This document shows, piece after piece, positions 1 to 7,797 of a stretch of 18,279 nt of DNA; the stretch's first letter is position 1; every line of letters starts with the position of its first letter. A model generated the notes under the pieces. The model was not told where the DNA came from, ran no database searches, and worked only from the letters and a program-made list of their open reading frames with translations. The stretch comes from JBDTSW01 sp051004675 (GTDB lineage Bacteria > Actinomycetota > Thermoleophilia > Solirubrobacterales > 70-9), in NCBI GenBank assembly GCA_051004675.1, contig JBPCKC010000024.1:1-18279 (forward strand), in the 5' to 3' direction. Position numbers and translations under genes: made by a program.

Positions 1-75
1 CGCCTCGACGGCGGGGGCGGCGGCGGCGGTGGTGGCCGTGGCCGCGAGCGCGGCGGCCGGCGCGACCGGCGCTAA
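1..75 (+). CDS. pnp: C-terminal tail of probable polynucleotide phosphorylase (partial, 5' end outside window)
   Basis: Frame 1 is open from the first base to a TAA at 73-75 and encodes a 24-residue Gly/Arg-rich tail: a run of eight Gly, then RGRERGGRRDRR. Actinobacterial PNPases often end in a basic Gly/Arg tail after the S1 RNA-binding domain, and pnp is the usual gene directly upstream of the M16 peptidase and dapB in this phylum. PNPase is the phosphorolytic 3'-5' exoribonuclease of RNA decay. None of its catalytic, KH or S1 domains is visible here, so the assignment rests on tail composition and synteny. Another RNA-binding protein with a similar tail would look the same. Confidence 0.5.
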   Translation, partial: RLDGGGGGGGGGRGRERGGRRDRR

Positions 76-81
76 CCGGGT

Positions 82-1371
82 TTGGCCGACCTCCCCCAGA
101 ACGTAGAGCTCTCGGAGGTCGACGACCTCCGAGTGATCACCGAGGTCGTCCCCTCGGTGCGCTCGGTGGCCCTCGGCCTCTGGGTGCGAACCGGTTCGCG
201 TGACGAGGAGCCCGGCCAGGCCGGGCTCTCGCACTTCCTGGAGCACCTGCTCTTCAAGGGGACCGAGCGCCACTCGGCGATCGAGATCTCCGAGCTGTTC
301 GACGGCATGGGGGCGGCCGCCAACGCCGCGACGTCGAAGGAGTCGACCTACCTGCATGCGCGGTTCCTCGACGAGCACACCGCGAGGGCCTTCGACCTGT
401 TGTCGGAGATGCTCCTCGCTCCCTCGCTTCCGGCCGACGAGATCGACCCGGAGCGTGAGGTGGTGCTCGAGGAGATCGCGATGTACGAGGACGAGCCCCA
501 GGATCGCGTCCACGACGTACTCGCGGAGGCCGTCTACGGCGAGCACCCGCTGGGGCGCCGCGTGCTGGGCTCCGCCGACGTCGTCGCGGGCGTCCCCCGC
601 GACGAGATCGCCGCCTACCACTCCGGCCGCTACACGACCGAGAACCTCGTCGTCAGCGCCGCGGGCCACCTCGCGCACGACGAGATCGTCGCGCTGGTCC
701 GCGAGCACCTGAGCCCGGCCCCCGGCGAGGTGAACGGGTCAAACGGCGCCGACGCGCCTGCCGACGAGCCGCGCCTTCGCTTCCACGCCAAGGACACCGA
801 GCAGTACCACATCTGCTTCGGGGGCCAGGGCATCTCGCGAAGCGACGAGCGCCGCTTCGCGCTCGACGTGCTGAACACGATCTTCGGCGGCTCGACCTCC
901 TCGCGGCTCTTCCGCGAGATCCGTGAGAAGCGCGGCCTGGCCTACGCGGTCGGCTCCTACACCGAGCAGTACGCGGACCGCGGGATGGTCGCGATGTACG
1001 TCGGCACCCGCGAGGAGAACGTCGCCGAAGCGTGCGAGATCATCGGGCGTGAGTTGGGGGAGCTGCGCGACGGGGGCGCCAGCGCCTCCGAGCTCGAGCG
1101 CGCCAAGGAGCACCTCAAGGGCAGGATGGTCCTGGCGATGGAGTCCACCGGCGCCCGCATGACCCGCCTCGGCCGCGCGCTGCTCTTCGGCCTCCCGGTC
1201 TACTCGCTCGACGAGATGCTGGCCAAGGTCGATGCCGTGACCGCCGAGGACATAGGCAGGTTGGTAACCGACCTCTACGAGCCCGAGGCGCTCTCGGCGG
1301 CGTGCATCGGGCCCTCGGAGGAGCGCTTCCGAGGCGCGGTGGCCGCGGTCTCCGAGCGGCTCGCAGCGTGA
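82..1371 (+). CDS. M16 family zinc peptidase (processing-peptidase-like)
   Basis: This 429-aa protein has the inverted zinc motif HFLEH at residues 51-55, with H51 and H55 as ligands and E54 as general base, and the downstream acidic ligand at E130/E131 in VVLEEIAMYEDEP. The second, inactive-type M16 domain follows (about 215-425), including the conserved stretch FGGSTSSRLFREIREKRGLAY. Length and two-domain layout match single-chain bacterial M16B peptidases related to mitochondrial processing peptidase; the physiological substrate is unknown. The start is TTG at 82, only 6 nt after the preceding stop and without a clear Shine-Dalgarno, which suggests translational coupling. GTG at 133 would cut into the first beta strand. 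The stop overlaps the dapB start (GTGA). Confidence 0.9.
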   Translation: MADLPQNVELSEVDDLRVITEVVPSVRSVALGLWVRTGSRDEEPGQAGLSHFLEHLLFKGTERHSAIEISELFDGMGAAANAATSKESTYLHARFLDEHTARAFDLLSEMLLAPSLPADEIDPEREVVLEEIAMYEDEPQDRVHDVLAEAVYGEHPLGRRVLGSADVVAGVPRDEIAAYHSGRYTTENLVVSAAGHLAHDEIVALVREHLSPAPGEVNGSNGADAPADEPRLRFHAKDTEQYHICFGGQGISRSDERRFALDVLNTIFGGSTSSRLFREIREKRGLAYAVGSYTEQYADRGMVAMYVGTREENVAEACEIIGRELGELRDGGASASELERAKEHLKGRMVLAMESTGARMTRLGRALLFGLPVYSLDEMLAKVDAVTAEDIGRLVTDLYEPEALSAACIGPSEERFRGAVAAVSERLAA

Positions 1372-2042
1372 TTCGGGTCGTCGTAGCCGGTGCCTCCGGG
1401 CGCATGGGGGCCACGGTCTGCGACGCGGTTTCCGGCGCCGAGGACACCGAGCTGGCCGGGCGGGCCGACCCCGAGCTCGGCACGCCGCTCGCCGATCTGC
1501 TCGAGGGGGCGGACGTCGTCGTTGACTTCACCACCCCCGAGGCCGTCTCCGCCAACGTGCTCGAGTGCGTGCGCGCCGGCGTCCACGCCGTCGTCGGCAC
1601 CTCCGGCTTCGACGTGGACGCGCTGCGCGACTCGGTCACGGCCGAGCGAACCGGGAACGCAAACGTCCTGTTCGCTCCCAACTTCGCCATCGGGGCCGTG
1701 CTGATGATGGACTTCGCCCGCCGGGCCGCCGAGCACCTCCCCGAGTGCGAGATCGTCGAGCTCCACCACGACCGCAAGCTCGACGCCCCGTCGGGCACCG
1801 CGAAGCGAACCGCCGAGCTCGTGCGTGAGGGCGGCGGGGAGGTGCACGAGCCGATCCACTCGGTGCGGCTTCCGGGCCTGGTGGCGCACCAGGAGGTCAT
1901 CTTCGGGGGGGAGGGCCAGACGCTCTCGATCCGCCACGACTCGATCGACCGCAGCTCGTTCATGCCCGGCGTGCTCCTCGCGGTCCGACGGGTGGCCGAC
2001 CTTCCCCAGGCGTTCACCGTGGGCCTCGAGGCGGCGCTGTAG
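1368..2042 (+). CDS. dapB: 4-hydroxy-tetrahydrodipicolinate reductase
   Basis: DapB reduces 4-hydroxy-tetrahydrodipicolinate with NAD(P)H in the diaminopimelate/lysine pathway. Seen: the Rossmann nucleotide-binding loop GASGRMG at residues 8-14, DFTTP at 53-57, GTSGF at 77-81, APNFAIG at 103-109, and the family signature with the catalytic HH at 133-134, K137, D139 and PSGTA at 141-145. The start is GTG at 1368, overlapping the TGA of the M16 gene by 4 nt (GTGA). The sequence then begins MIRVVVAGASG, exactly where the family normally starts; an upstream in-frame ATG at 1302 would add an unrelated extension inside the previous gene. At 224 aa it is slightly shorter than typical DapB (about 245-270). 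It is separated from dapA by the amidase gene. Confidence 0.95.
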   Translation: MIRVVVAGASGRMGATVCDAVSGAEDTELAGRADPELGTPLADLLEGADVVVDFTTPEAVSANVLECVRAGVHAVVGTSGFDVDALRDSVTAERTGNANVLFAPNFAIGAVLMMDFARRAAEHLPECEIVELHHDRKLDAPSGTAKRTAELVREGGGEVHEPIHSVRLPGLVAHQEVIFGGEGQTLSIRHDSIDRSSFMPGVLLAVRRVADLPQAFTVGLEAAL

Positions 2043-3499
2043 TGCCCGCGGCCGTCGAGCTGGCCCGCCTCGACGCGACCGCCCAGGCCGAGCTCGTTCG
2101 AACCGGCGAGGCCTCCGTGGACGAGCTGGCCACGGCGGCCGTGGAGCGGATCGAAGCCCTCAACCCGACCGTGAACGCGGTGATCCATCCCCTCTTCGAG
2201 GAGGGCCTCGCGGCCGCCGGCAACGGCTTGCCGGACGGCCCGTTTCGCGGCGTGCCGTTCCTCCTCAAGGACATCGGGGCGAGCTTCGCGGGCCAACCGC
2301 TTCACATGGGCGCGCGTGCGCTTCGCGACGCGGACTTCCGGGCTCCGGTGGACTCATACCTCGCTCAGCGTTTCCGGGCCGCGGGCCTCGTGACCCTCGG
2401 CAAGACGAACGTCCCTGAGCTGGGCCTGCTGCCCACCAGCGAGCCGGTTGCCTTCGGCGCGACCCGCAACCCGTGGGACCTCGAACGCTCTCCCGGCGGG
2501 TCCAGCGGAGGCGCCGCCGCCGCGGTCGCGTCGGGCATGGTCCCGGTCGCCCACGCCAACGACGGCGCCGGGTCGATCCGGATCCCGGCCAGCGCCTGCG
2601 GGCTCGTGGGGCTGAAGCCGACGCGGCAGCGGGTGACGGAGGGCCCCGCGATCGGCGACGTCAACGGGGGGATGAGCTGCGAGCTGATCGTCTCCCGCTC
2701 GGTGCGAGACACGGCCGCGATGCTCGATGCCGTCCACGGTCCTGCGCCGGGAGACCCCTACGCCGCCCCGCCGCCGGCCCGCCCCTACGTGGACGAGCTC
2801 GACGCCGAGCCCGCCGGGCTTCGCGTCGGTCTGATGTCGCGGTCTCTCTCGGGGATCGAGGTCGCCCAGGAGGTCGTCGACGCCGCGGTCGGCGCGGGAG
2901 AGCTCCTCGAGGAGCTCGGACACAGCGTCGAGGAGTCCGCGCCCGACGGCTTCGAGGACCTCAGCCTGGTCGACACCTTCGTCACCCGCTGGGAGGCCGG
3001 CGCCGCGGCGGGCGTGGCGATGGTCGGGGCACTGGTCGGGCGGCGCCTGGGCGCCGGGGATCTCGAGCCGCTGACGCACGCGCTGGCCGAGCGGGGGCGC
3101 CAGGTGTCGGCGCCGCAGTACCTGGCGGCGATCAACCGCCACCAGATGATGAGCCGCCTGGTCGCGGGGTGGTACGAGTCCGGCTTCGACCTGCTGCTGA
3201 CACCCACGCTGGGCGAGCCGCCGCCGCCCCTCGGGAGCTACGACGACACCGGTCCCGACCCGATGGTGGCGCTCGAACGGGCCAAGCTCACCGGCGCCTT
3301 CGCCGGTGCGTTCAACGTGACCGGCCAGCCCGCGATCTCGCTGCCCCTGCACTGGAGCGACGAGGGGATTCCGATCGGCGTTCAGCTCGTGGCCCCGTTC
3401 GGGCGCGAGGACGTGCTGATCGCGGTGGCCGCGCAGCTCGAGCGAGCCCGCCCGTGGGCCGAGCGCACCCCGCAGGTCTTCGCGGGCAGAGACGCGTAG
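2042..3499 (+). CDS. Amidase-signature family hydrolase
   Basis: This 485-aa protein carries the Ser-cisSer-Lys catalytic triad of the amidase-signature family: K76 in PFLLKDIGA, cis-Ser S154 in GGSSGG (152-157) and nucleophile S178 in DGAGSIRIPAS. The 24-residue spacing between the two serines matches the family. The DGAGSIR motif has Ala where most members have Gly. The HANDGAGSIRIPAS-CGLVGLKPTR stretch resembles 6-aminohexanoate cyclic-dimer hydrolase-like amidases more than GatA, and no gatB or gatC is nearby, so a tRNA amidotransferase role is unlikely. The substrate cannot be read from sequence. The GTG start shares one base with the dapB stop (TAGTG), so the gene is translationally coupled to dapB and sits between two lysine-pathway genes. 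Confidence 0.88.
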   Translation: MPAAVELARLDATAQAELVRTGEASVDELATAAVERIEALNPTVNAVIHPLFEEGLAAAGNGLPDGPFRGVPFLLKDIGASFAGQPLHMGARALRDADFRAPVDSYLAQRFRAAGLVTLGKTNVPELGLLPTSEPVAFGATRNPWDLERSPGGSSGGAAAAVASGMVPVAHANDGAGSIRIPASACGLVGLKPTRQRVTEGPAIGDVNGGMSCELIVSRSVRDTAAMLDAVHGPAPGDPYAAPPPARPYVDELDAEPAGLRVGLMSRSLSGIEVAQEVVDAAVGAGELLEELGHSVEESAPDGFEDLSLVDTFVTRWEAGAAAGVAMVGALVGRRLGAGDLEPLTHALAERGRQVSAPQYLAAINRHQMMSRLVAGWYESGFDLLLTPTLGEPPPPLGSYDDTGPDPMVALERAKLTGAFAGAFNVTGQPAISLPLHWSDEGIPIGVQLVAPFGREDVLIAVAAQLERARPWAERTPQVFAGRDA

Positions 3500-3509
3500 T
3501 GTCTCGGCG

Positions 3510-3526
3510 GCGGCCTGTAAGGCCGC
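3510..3526 (+). terminator. Short perfect hairpin after the amidase gene, possible terminator
   Basis: A perfect 6-bp inverted repeat (GCGGCC, loop TGTAA, GGCCGC) begins 10 nt after the amidase stop and lies upstream of the putative dapA promoter. It has no T-tract, so it could be an actinobacterial I-type terminator or chance in GC-rich DNA. Confidence 0.25.
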
Positions 3527-3550
3527 GAAGCGGCCGCAGGTTACTCGCGG

Positions 3551-3556
3551 GATAAT
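3551..3556 (+). promoter_or_regulatory. -10 box of a putative leaderless dapA promoter
   Basis: GATAAT, one base from the TATAAT consensus, ends 6 nt before the dapA ATG, and no Shine-Dalgarno lies between. With a normal -10 to +1 distance the transcript would begin at or next to the A of ATG. No good -35 hexamer is visible at 16-18 bp. Confidence 0.5.
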
Positions 3557-3562
3557 CGGGCG

Positions 3563-4450
3563 ATGGCCGCGATCTCAGGAGTGCTCACCGCGATGGTGAC
3601 TCCGTTCGCCCCCGACGGCGCCGTCGACGTGCAGGCCGCGCAGGCGCTGGCACGGCTCCTGGTGGACGAGCGGGGCTCGCACGGCCTCGTGGTCGCGGGC
3701 ACGACCGGCGAGTCTCCGACCCTGTCCGACACCGAGAAGCTCGAGCTGCTGAAGGCTGTGACGGAGGAGGTCGGCGACCGCGCGCTCGTGGTCTGCGGGA
3801 CCGGCAGCAACGACACGGCCCATGCGGTCGAGCTGACGCGGGGCGCGTGCCGACTGGGCGCAGACGCCGTGCTGGTCGTCACCCCGTACTACAACAAGCC
3901 GAACCGCGCCGGCCTTCGAGCCCATTTCGCCGCGGTGGCCCAGGCCGCCGGCGAGACGCCGGTCATCCTCTACAACATCCCCTCGCGCTGCGTGGTCAAC
4001 CTGTCGGTGGAGTTCATGGCCGAGCTCGCCGCGGACAACGAGAACATAGTCGCGGTCAAGCAGGCCAACGACGCCGAGCTGGGCCCGGTCGAAGGCCTCG
4101 ACCTGCTGGCCGGCAACGACGACACCTTCCTGCGCGCCCTCGAGGCAGGCGGCACCGGGGGCATCGTCGTTGCCTCCCATCTAATCGGCGCCGAGATGCG
4201 TGCGCTCTACGACGCCTACGGCTCGGGCGACACCGAGCGGGCGCGCGAGCTCGACGCCCAGCTCCACCCCTTCTACGAGGCCATGACCGTGACGGCGAAC
4301 CCCATCCCGGTGAAGGCCGGGCTCGAGCTGCAGGGGCTGATCGGGAGTGCCATGCGGCTGCCGATGGTGCCCGCTTCCGAGCAGGAGCGGGCCGTCGTGC
4401 GGGCCGCCCTCGAGGCCCGCGGCCTGCTCGTCACCGGCAACGCCGCATAG
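3563..4450 (+). CDS. dapA: 4-hydroxy-tetrahydrodipicolinate synthase
   Basis: DapA condenses pyruvate and aspartate-semialdehyde, the committed step to diaminopimelate and lysine, in the cytoplasm as a TIM-barrel lyase. Seen: GTTGES at 46-51 (the Thr pair of the proton relay), Y110 in TPYYNKP, Y138 and R142 in YNIPSR, and the Schiff-base lysine K166 in IVAVKQAN. The length of 295 aa is normal. The ATG start gives MAAISGVLTAMVTPF, the usual N-terminus. A GATAAT hexamer 6 nt upstream and the lack of a Shine-Dalgarno suggest a leaderless transcript. It precedes rnj by 10 nt and follows the amidase by 63 nt. Confidence 0.96.
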   Translation: MAAISGVLTAMVTPFAPDGAVDVQAAQALARLLVDERGSHGLVVAGTTGESPTLSDTEKLELLKAVTEEVGDRALVVCGTGSNDTAHAVELTRGACRLGADAVLVVTPYYNKPNRAGLRAHFAAVAQAAGETPVILYNIPSRCVVNLSVEFMAELAADNENIVAVKQANDAELGPVEGLDLLAGNDDTFLRALEAGGTGGIVVASHLIGAEMRALYDAYGSGDTERARELDAQLHPFYEAMTVTANPIPVKAGLELQGLIGSAMRLPMVPASEQERAVVRAALEARGLLVTGNAA

Positions 4451-4453
4451 AGT
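4448..4453 (+). promoter_or_regulatory. Possible -10 box for rnj
   Basis: TAGAGT fits the TANNNT -10 pattern and ends 7 nt before the GTG of rnj, overlapping the dapA stop codon. There is no Shine-Dalgarno in the 10-nt gap and no convincing -35. It is weaker than the dapA and thpR examples and could be chance. Confidence 0.3.
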
Positions 4454-4460
4454 CAGGCAC

Positions 4461-6128
4461 GTGAGCTCCAAGATCAAGATCACGCCCCTGGGCGGCCTGG
4501 GGGAGATCGGCAAGAACATGACCGCCGTCGAGCTCGACGGGCGGATCGTGATCGTCGACGCCGGGGTGATGTTCCCGACGGCCGAGATGCTGGGGATCGA
4601 CCTGGTGCTGCCCGACTTCAGCTCGCTACGCGAGCGCAAGGGCGACATCGACGCGATCGTCCTCACCCACGGCCACGAAGATCACGTCGGGGCGTTGCCG
4701 TTCGTGCTGCGCGAGCTGGGCATCCCGAAGGGGATCTACAGCGGCCCGCTGACGATCGGTCTCGTCCGCTCGAAGCTCGAGGAGCACAAGCTCCGCGACG
4801 TTCCCCTCAAGGTCCTGGCGCCGCGGGAGCGGGTCAAGGCCGGGCCATTCGAGATCGAGACCATCCACATGTCGCACTCGATCCCCGACGCGCGCGCCGT
4901 CGCGCTACATACCTCCTTGGGCACGGTGCTGATCACCGGCGACTACCGCTTCGACCAGACGCCGGTGGACGGGGTGCCGGCCGACATCGCCCGCCTCGCC
5001 GAGCTCGGGTCGGAGGGCGTCCTGTGCCTCTGCGGCGACTCCACCAACGCGGACCGCCCCGGCGTCGTTGCCTCCGAGATGACGGTCGGGCCCGCCTTGC
5101 TCGACGAGTTCTCCCGGTGCGAGGGGCGGATCATCGTCACCTGCTTCGCCTCGAACGTGCACCGCGTCCAACAGGTGATCGACGCGGCGATCGAGCTGGA
5201 CCGCAAGGTCGTGTTGGTCGGCCGCTCGATGCGCAAGAACTTCAATATCGCCACCAACCTGGGCATCGCGAAGGCTCCGTCTGGTCTGATCATCAACCCG
5301 AAGGAGATCGGGGATCACCCCGACCACAAGATCATCGCGATCTCCACCGGCAGTCAGGGCGAGCCGCTGTCGGCCCTGCGGCGCATGGCGTTCAACGACC
5401 ACCGCGACATCGAGCTCCACTCCGGCGACACGGTCGTCTTCTCCGCCTCGCCGATCCCGGGCAACGAGCGGTCGGTGAACGAGACCGTCGACAAGATCTA
5501 CGAGCTCGGCGCCCGCGTCGTCACCGCCGCCGACGCTGCCATCCATGTATCCGGGCACGGGTCCCGCGAGGAGCTGAAGCTGATGCTCAACCTGACGCGG
5601 CCGAAGTACGTCTTCCCATTCCACGGGGACCACAAGCGGATCAGCCTGCACGCAGGCCTCGCGGGGGACGTCGGCGTTGCGCCGGAGAACATCTTCAAGG
5701 GCCGCAACGGCCTGCCGCTCGAGATCACCAAGGACGGGGCCAAGTTCGGTAAGGACCTGGAGGTGGGGATGATCTTCGTCGATGGCGTCGAGATCGGCGA
5801 CCCGGACGACGTCGCCCTGCGCGACCGACGCATGCTGTCGGCCGACGGGATCTTCATCGTCGTCGCGACGGTCTCCTCCAGCGACGGCTCGCAGGTGGCC
5901 GAACCCGAGATCATCTTCCGCGGCGTCCCGTTCATCGAGGACTCCGAGCACGACGCGATCGTCGACGAGCTGTGCGAGGTGGTGGGGCGCTCCCTGAAGC
6001 GGGCGGCGGACAAGGGCGTCACCGACCCGATCCTGCTCGAGGAGGACCTCCACGACGACGTCGCCGAGTTCGTCTACTCGCGCCTGCGCCGCCGCCCGAT
6101 GGTGCTCCCGGTCGTCGTCGAGGTCTGA
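4461..6128 (+). CDS. rnj: Ribonuclease J
   Basis: RNase J is a metallo-beta-lactamase/beta-CASP endonuclease and 5'-3' exoribonuclease of mRNA decay and rRNA maturation. Seen: metal motif LTHGHEDHVG with H70, H72, D74 and H75; GDYRFD at 160-165; beta-CASP motifs CFASNVHR (228-235), STGSQGEP (295-302) and HVSGHGSREE (362-371); the last metal-site region FPFHGDH with H388; and a C-terminal RNase J domain to residue 555. HGD replaces the more usual HGE at the last motif. The GTG at 4461 gives a family-typical N-terminus (SSKIKITPLGGLGEIG) and the standard 555-aa length. An upstream in-frame ATG at 4347 lies inside dapA and encodes an unrelated Cys/Pro-rich stretch, so it is rejected. Confidence 0.95.
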   Translation: MSSKIKITPLGGLGEIGKNMTAVELDGRIVIVDAGVMFPTAEMLGIDLVLPDFSSLRERKGDIDAIVLTHGHEDHVGALPFVLRELGIPKGIYSGPLTIGLVRSKLEEHKLRDVPLKVLAPRERVKAGPFEIETIHMSHSIPDARAVALHTSLGTVLITGDYRFDQTPVDGVPADIARLAELGSEGVLCLCGDSTNADRPGVVASEMTVGPALLDEFSRCEGRIIVTCFASNVHRVQQVIDAAIELDRKVVLVGRSMRKNFNIATNLGIAKAPSGLIINPKEIGDHPDHKIIAISTGSQGEPLSALRRMAFNDHRDIELHSGDTVVFSASPIPGNERSVNETVDKIYELGARVVTAADAAIHVSGHGSREELKLMLNLTRPKYVFPFHGDHKRISLHAGLAGDVGVAPENIFKGRNGLPLEITKDGAKFGKDLEVGMIFVDGVEIGDPDDVALRDRRMLSADGIFIVVATVSSSDGSQVAEPEIIFRGVPFIEDSEHDAIVDELCEVVGRSLKRAADKGVTDPILLEEDLHDDVAEFVYSRLRRRPMVLPVVVEV

Positions 6129-6140
6129 GCTCGGAAGGGG

Positions 6141-6169
6141 TTGGCGCGCCCGCGGGCCGCTGCTACCCT
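6141..6169 (+). promoter_or_regulatory. Sigma-A-type promoter of the secreted metallopeptidase gene
   Basis: TTGGCG (6141-6146) and TACCCT (6164-6169) are separated by exactly 17 bp, predicting a start near 6176 and a 5'UTR of about 43 nt. The element lies in the only gap upstream of the peptidase and just after rnj. Confidence 0.6.
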
Positions 6170-6184
6170 GCGCACGCAGCAGGG
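6166..6184 (+). promoter_or_regulatory. Inverted repeat over the -10/+1 region
   Basis: CCCTGC (6166-6171) and GCAGGG (6179-6184) form a perfect 6-bp inverted repeat with a 7-nt centre. It overlaps the -10 box and the predicted transcription start, a position suited to a repressor operator. No regulator for it is identified in the window. Confidence 0.3.
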
Positions 6185-6218
6185 ATCACCACCTTTACGT
6201 GGGGGCGGAGGAGAGCGG

Positions 6219-7706
6219 ATGAGCGCACGCGCAACAGTGTCGGCGACAGTGGCCTTGGCCACAATGGCCTTCGCCGGCCCGGCCAAGGCCGGCGAAGCGG
6301 CCCTCGCGGACGCCGAGGCCCCGGCGGCGCAACTCGAGCGTGTGTCGGCGAACACGCTGGGCTCGGGCGACGTCGCGAGCTACGCCCAGGAGGTCGGCGG
6401 CGTACCCGTAGTGGGCGCGAGCGTCACCGTCGTGGATCTGCCGGGCGAGCCGGCCGAGGTCCTGTTCGACAAGTCGGTCGACGGCCTCGAGGCGCCCGGC
6501 GAGCCCGCGATCGACCGCGCCGCGGCCGTCGCCACTGCCCTCGAGGCGATCGGCGCCCCGCACGGGGGCGAGGTCGCCGCGAGGCTCGTGATCGACGCGA
6601 CCCGTGGCAATCAGCTCGTTTGGGAGGTCACGCATACGGACATCCGCCCGATCAGCGACCGGCTGGTGACGGTGAGCGCCGCGACCGGCGAGGTCCTCGC
6701 CGATGTCGACCGGTTGGTTCGAGCGACCGGCCAGGCGAACCTGTTCAGGCCCAACGCGGTCGTCGAGAACGGGAGCTACAGCGGGATCAGCGACAGCGGG
6801 GACGCCGACTCCGCGAACCTCACGTCCCTCCGCTCGGCGGTCGTGCTCGAGGAACTGAAGGACGGCCAGACCTGCCTCGTCGGCGCCTGGGCGAAGGTCA
6901 AGTTCTCCCCCCAGAGCAGGCGGGTCTGCAAGGACAACCTCGACTGGAGCGGGGTGACCCGGGCGAAGAACCGCTTCGAGGCCCTGATGGCCTACTTCCA
7001 CGTCACCGAGATCCAGCAGTACATCCAGACCCTTGACCTCGACCCGATCAACGAGGAGCGCCAGGACGTGATCGCCAACTCGATCTCGGAAGACAACTCC
7101 TACTACTCCCCCGGCAGCGACCGGATCCAGCTCGGCACCGGCGGGGTCGACGACGGTGAGGACGGCGACGTGATCGTCCACGAGTACGGCCACGCCGTCC
7201 ATGACGCTCAGGCTCCCCAGGCGTTCGGCGGCTTTAACAACGAGGCCGGCGCGATGGGCGAGGGGTTCGGCGACTACCTCGCAGCCGTCCACCAGAACGA
7301 GATCGCCGGTCCGGACGCGGAGTGGACGCCGTGCATCATGGAGTGGGACGCGACGTCCTACGACTTCACACCGTCGAACGGCACTTGCCTGCGCCGCGCG
7401 GACGATCCCAGCAGCCATCCGGTGCAGGTGAGCCAATGCGGCGGCGCCGGGAACTTCCACTGCGTCGGCCAGGTGTGGTCGAGCGCGCTGCTCGAGCTGC
7501 GCACCACGCTTGGCTTCGACGCCGGCCCCGACAGCGTCATGGACACCCTCGTGCTGCAGTCCCACTTCGGGCTGCCCGCGAACCCCAGCTTCGCGGAGGC
7601 CGCGCAGGCGATCCTGACCGCGGACGAGGGGATCTACGGCGGCGCCCACTGTTCGGACCTCGAAGCGGAGTTCGAAGCCCGCGCGTTCGGCTCGTTTTCC
7701 TGCTGA
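6219..7706 (+). CDS. Secreted M36 (fungalysin)-like zinc metallopeptidase with FTP/PepSY-type prodomain
   Basis: This 495-aa pre-proenzyme has a signal peptide (residues 1-24, likely cleavage after PAKA), a propeptide at about 40-170 with the FTP-like YAQEVGGVPVVGASV and PepSY-like LVWEVTHTD...ATGEVLADVD stretches, and a catalytic domain. The zinc site is HEYGH at 321-325 (E322 catalytic), with a likely third ligand E348 in AMGEGFGDYLA. VGQVWSSALLEL (about 416-427) resembles the M36 helix GEIWAxALWDLR, and LFRPN at 175-179 resembles the prodomain junction of the family. M36 enzymes normally show HEYTHG, so this is a divergent member. Its several Cys in the catalytic part fit an exported, disulfide-bonded protein. 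The ATG at 6219 is chosen because GGAGGAGAG lies 7 nt upstream (counted from GGAGG). It probably degrades extracellular protein, inferred from family. Confidence 0.85.
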   Translation: MSARATVSATVALATMAFAGPAKAGEAALADAEAPAAQLERVSANTLGSGDVASYAQEVGGVPVVGASVTVVDLPGEPAEVLFDKSVDGLEAPGEPAIDRAAAVATALEAIGAPHGGEVAARLVIDATRGNQLVWEVTHTDIRPISDRLVTVSAATGEVLADVDRLVRATGQANLFRPNAVVENGSYSGISDSGDADSANLTSLRSAVVLEELKDGQTCLVGAWAKVKFSPQSRRVCKDNLDWSGVTRAKNRFEALMAYFHVTEIQQYIQTLDLDPINEERQDVIANSISEDNSYYSPGSDRIQLGTGGVDDGEDGDVIVHEYGHAVHDAQAPQAFGGFNNEAGAMGEGFGDYLAAVHQNEIAGPDAEWTPCIMEWDATSYDFTPSNGTCLRRADDPSSHPVQVSQCGGAGNFHCVGQVWSSALLELRTTLGFDAGPDSVMDTLVLQSHFGLPANPSFAEAAQAILTADEGIYGGAHCSDLEAEFEARAFGSFSC

Positions 7707-7710
7707 CCGA

Positions 7711-7727
7711 GGGCCCGGGGCCCGGGC
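7711..7727 (+). terminator. GC-only inverted repeat after the metallopeptidase gene
   Basis: GGGCCCGGGGCCCGGGC begins 4 nt after the stop and can fold as a short GC hairpin in several registers. There is no T-tract. It may act as an actinobacterial terminator. Confidence 0.3.
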
Positions 7728-7766
7728 GAATTCAGGCGCCGCGGGGGGCGAGATCCGGGGCGGTGG

Positions 7767-7797
7767 CGACTTATGGGCGGTGTGCGCCCACAAGTCG
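7767..7797 (+). promoter_or_regulatory. 13-bp inverted repeat spanning the start codon of the AbiEi-HTH/DUF559 gene
   Basis: CGACTTATGGGCG (7767-7779) and CGCCCACAAGTCG (7785-7797) are inverted copies with a single mismatch (A7773 against C7791) around a GTGTG centre. The ATG at 7773 lies inside the left arm and a second in-frame GTG at 7782 lies in the loop. As DNA it is a candidate operator; as RNA it would sequester the start codon in a hairpin. AbiEi-type winged-helix antitoxins are known to repress their own promoters by binding inverted repeats, which makes autoregulation a natural hypothesis. Confidence 0.6.
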
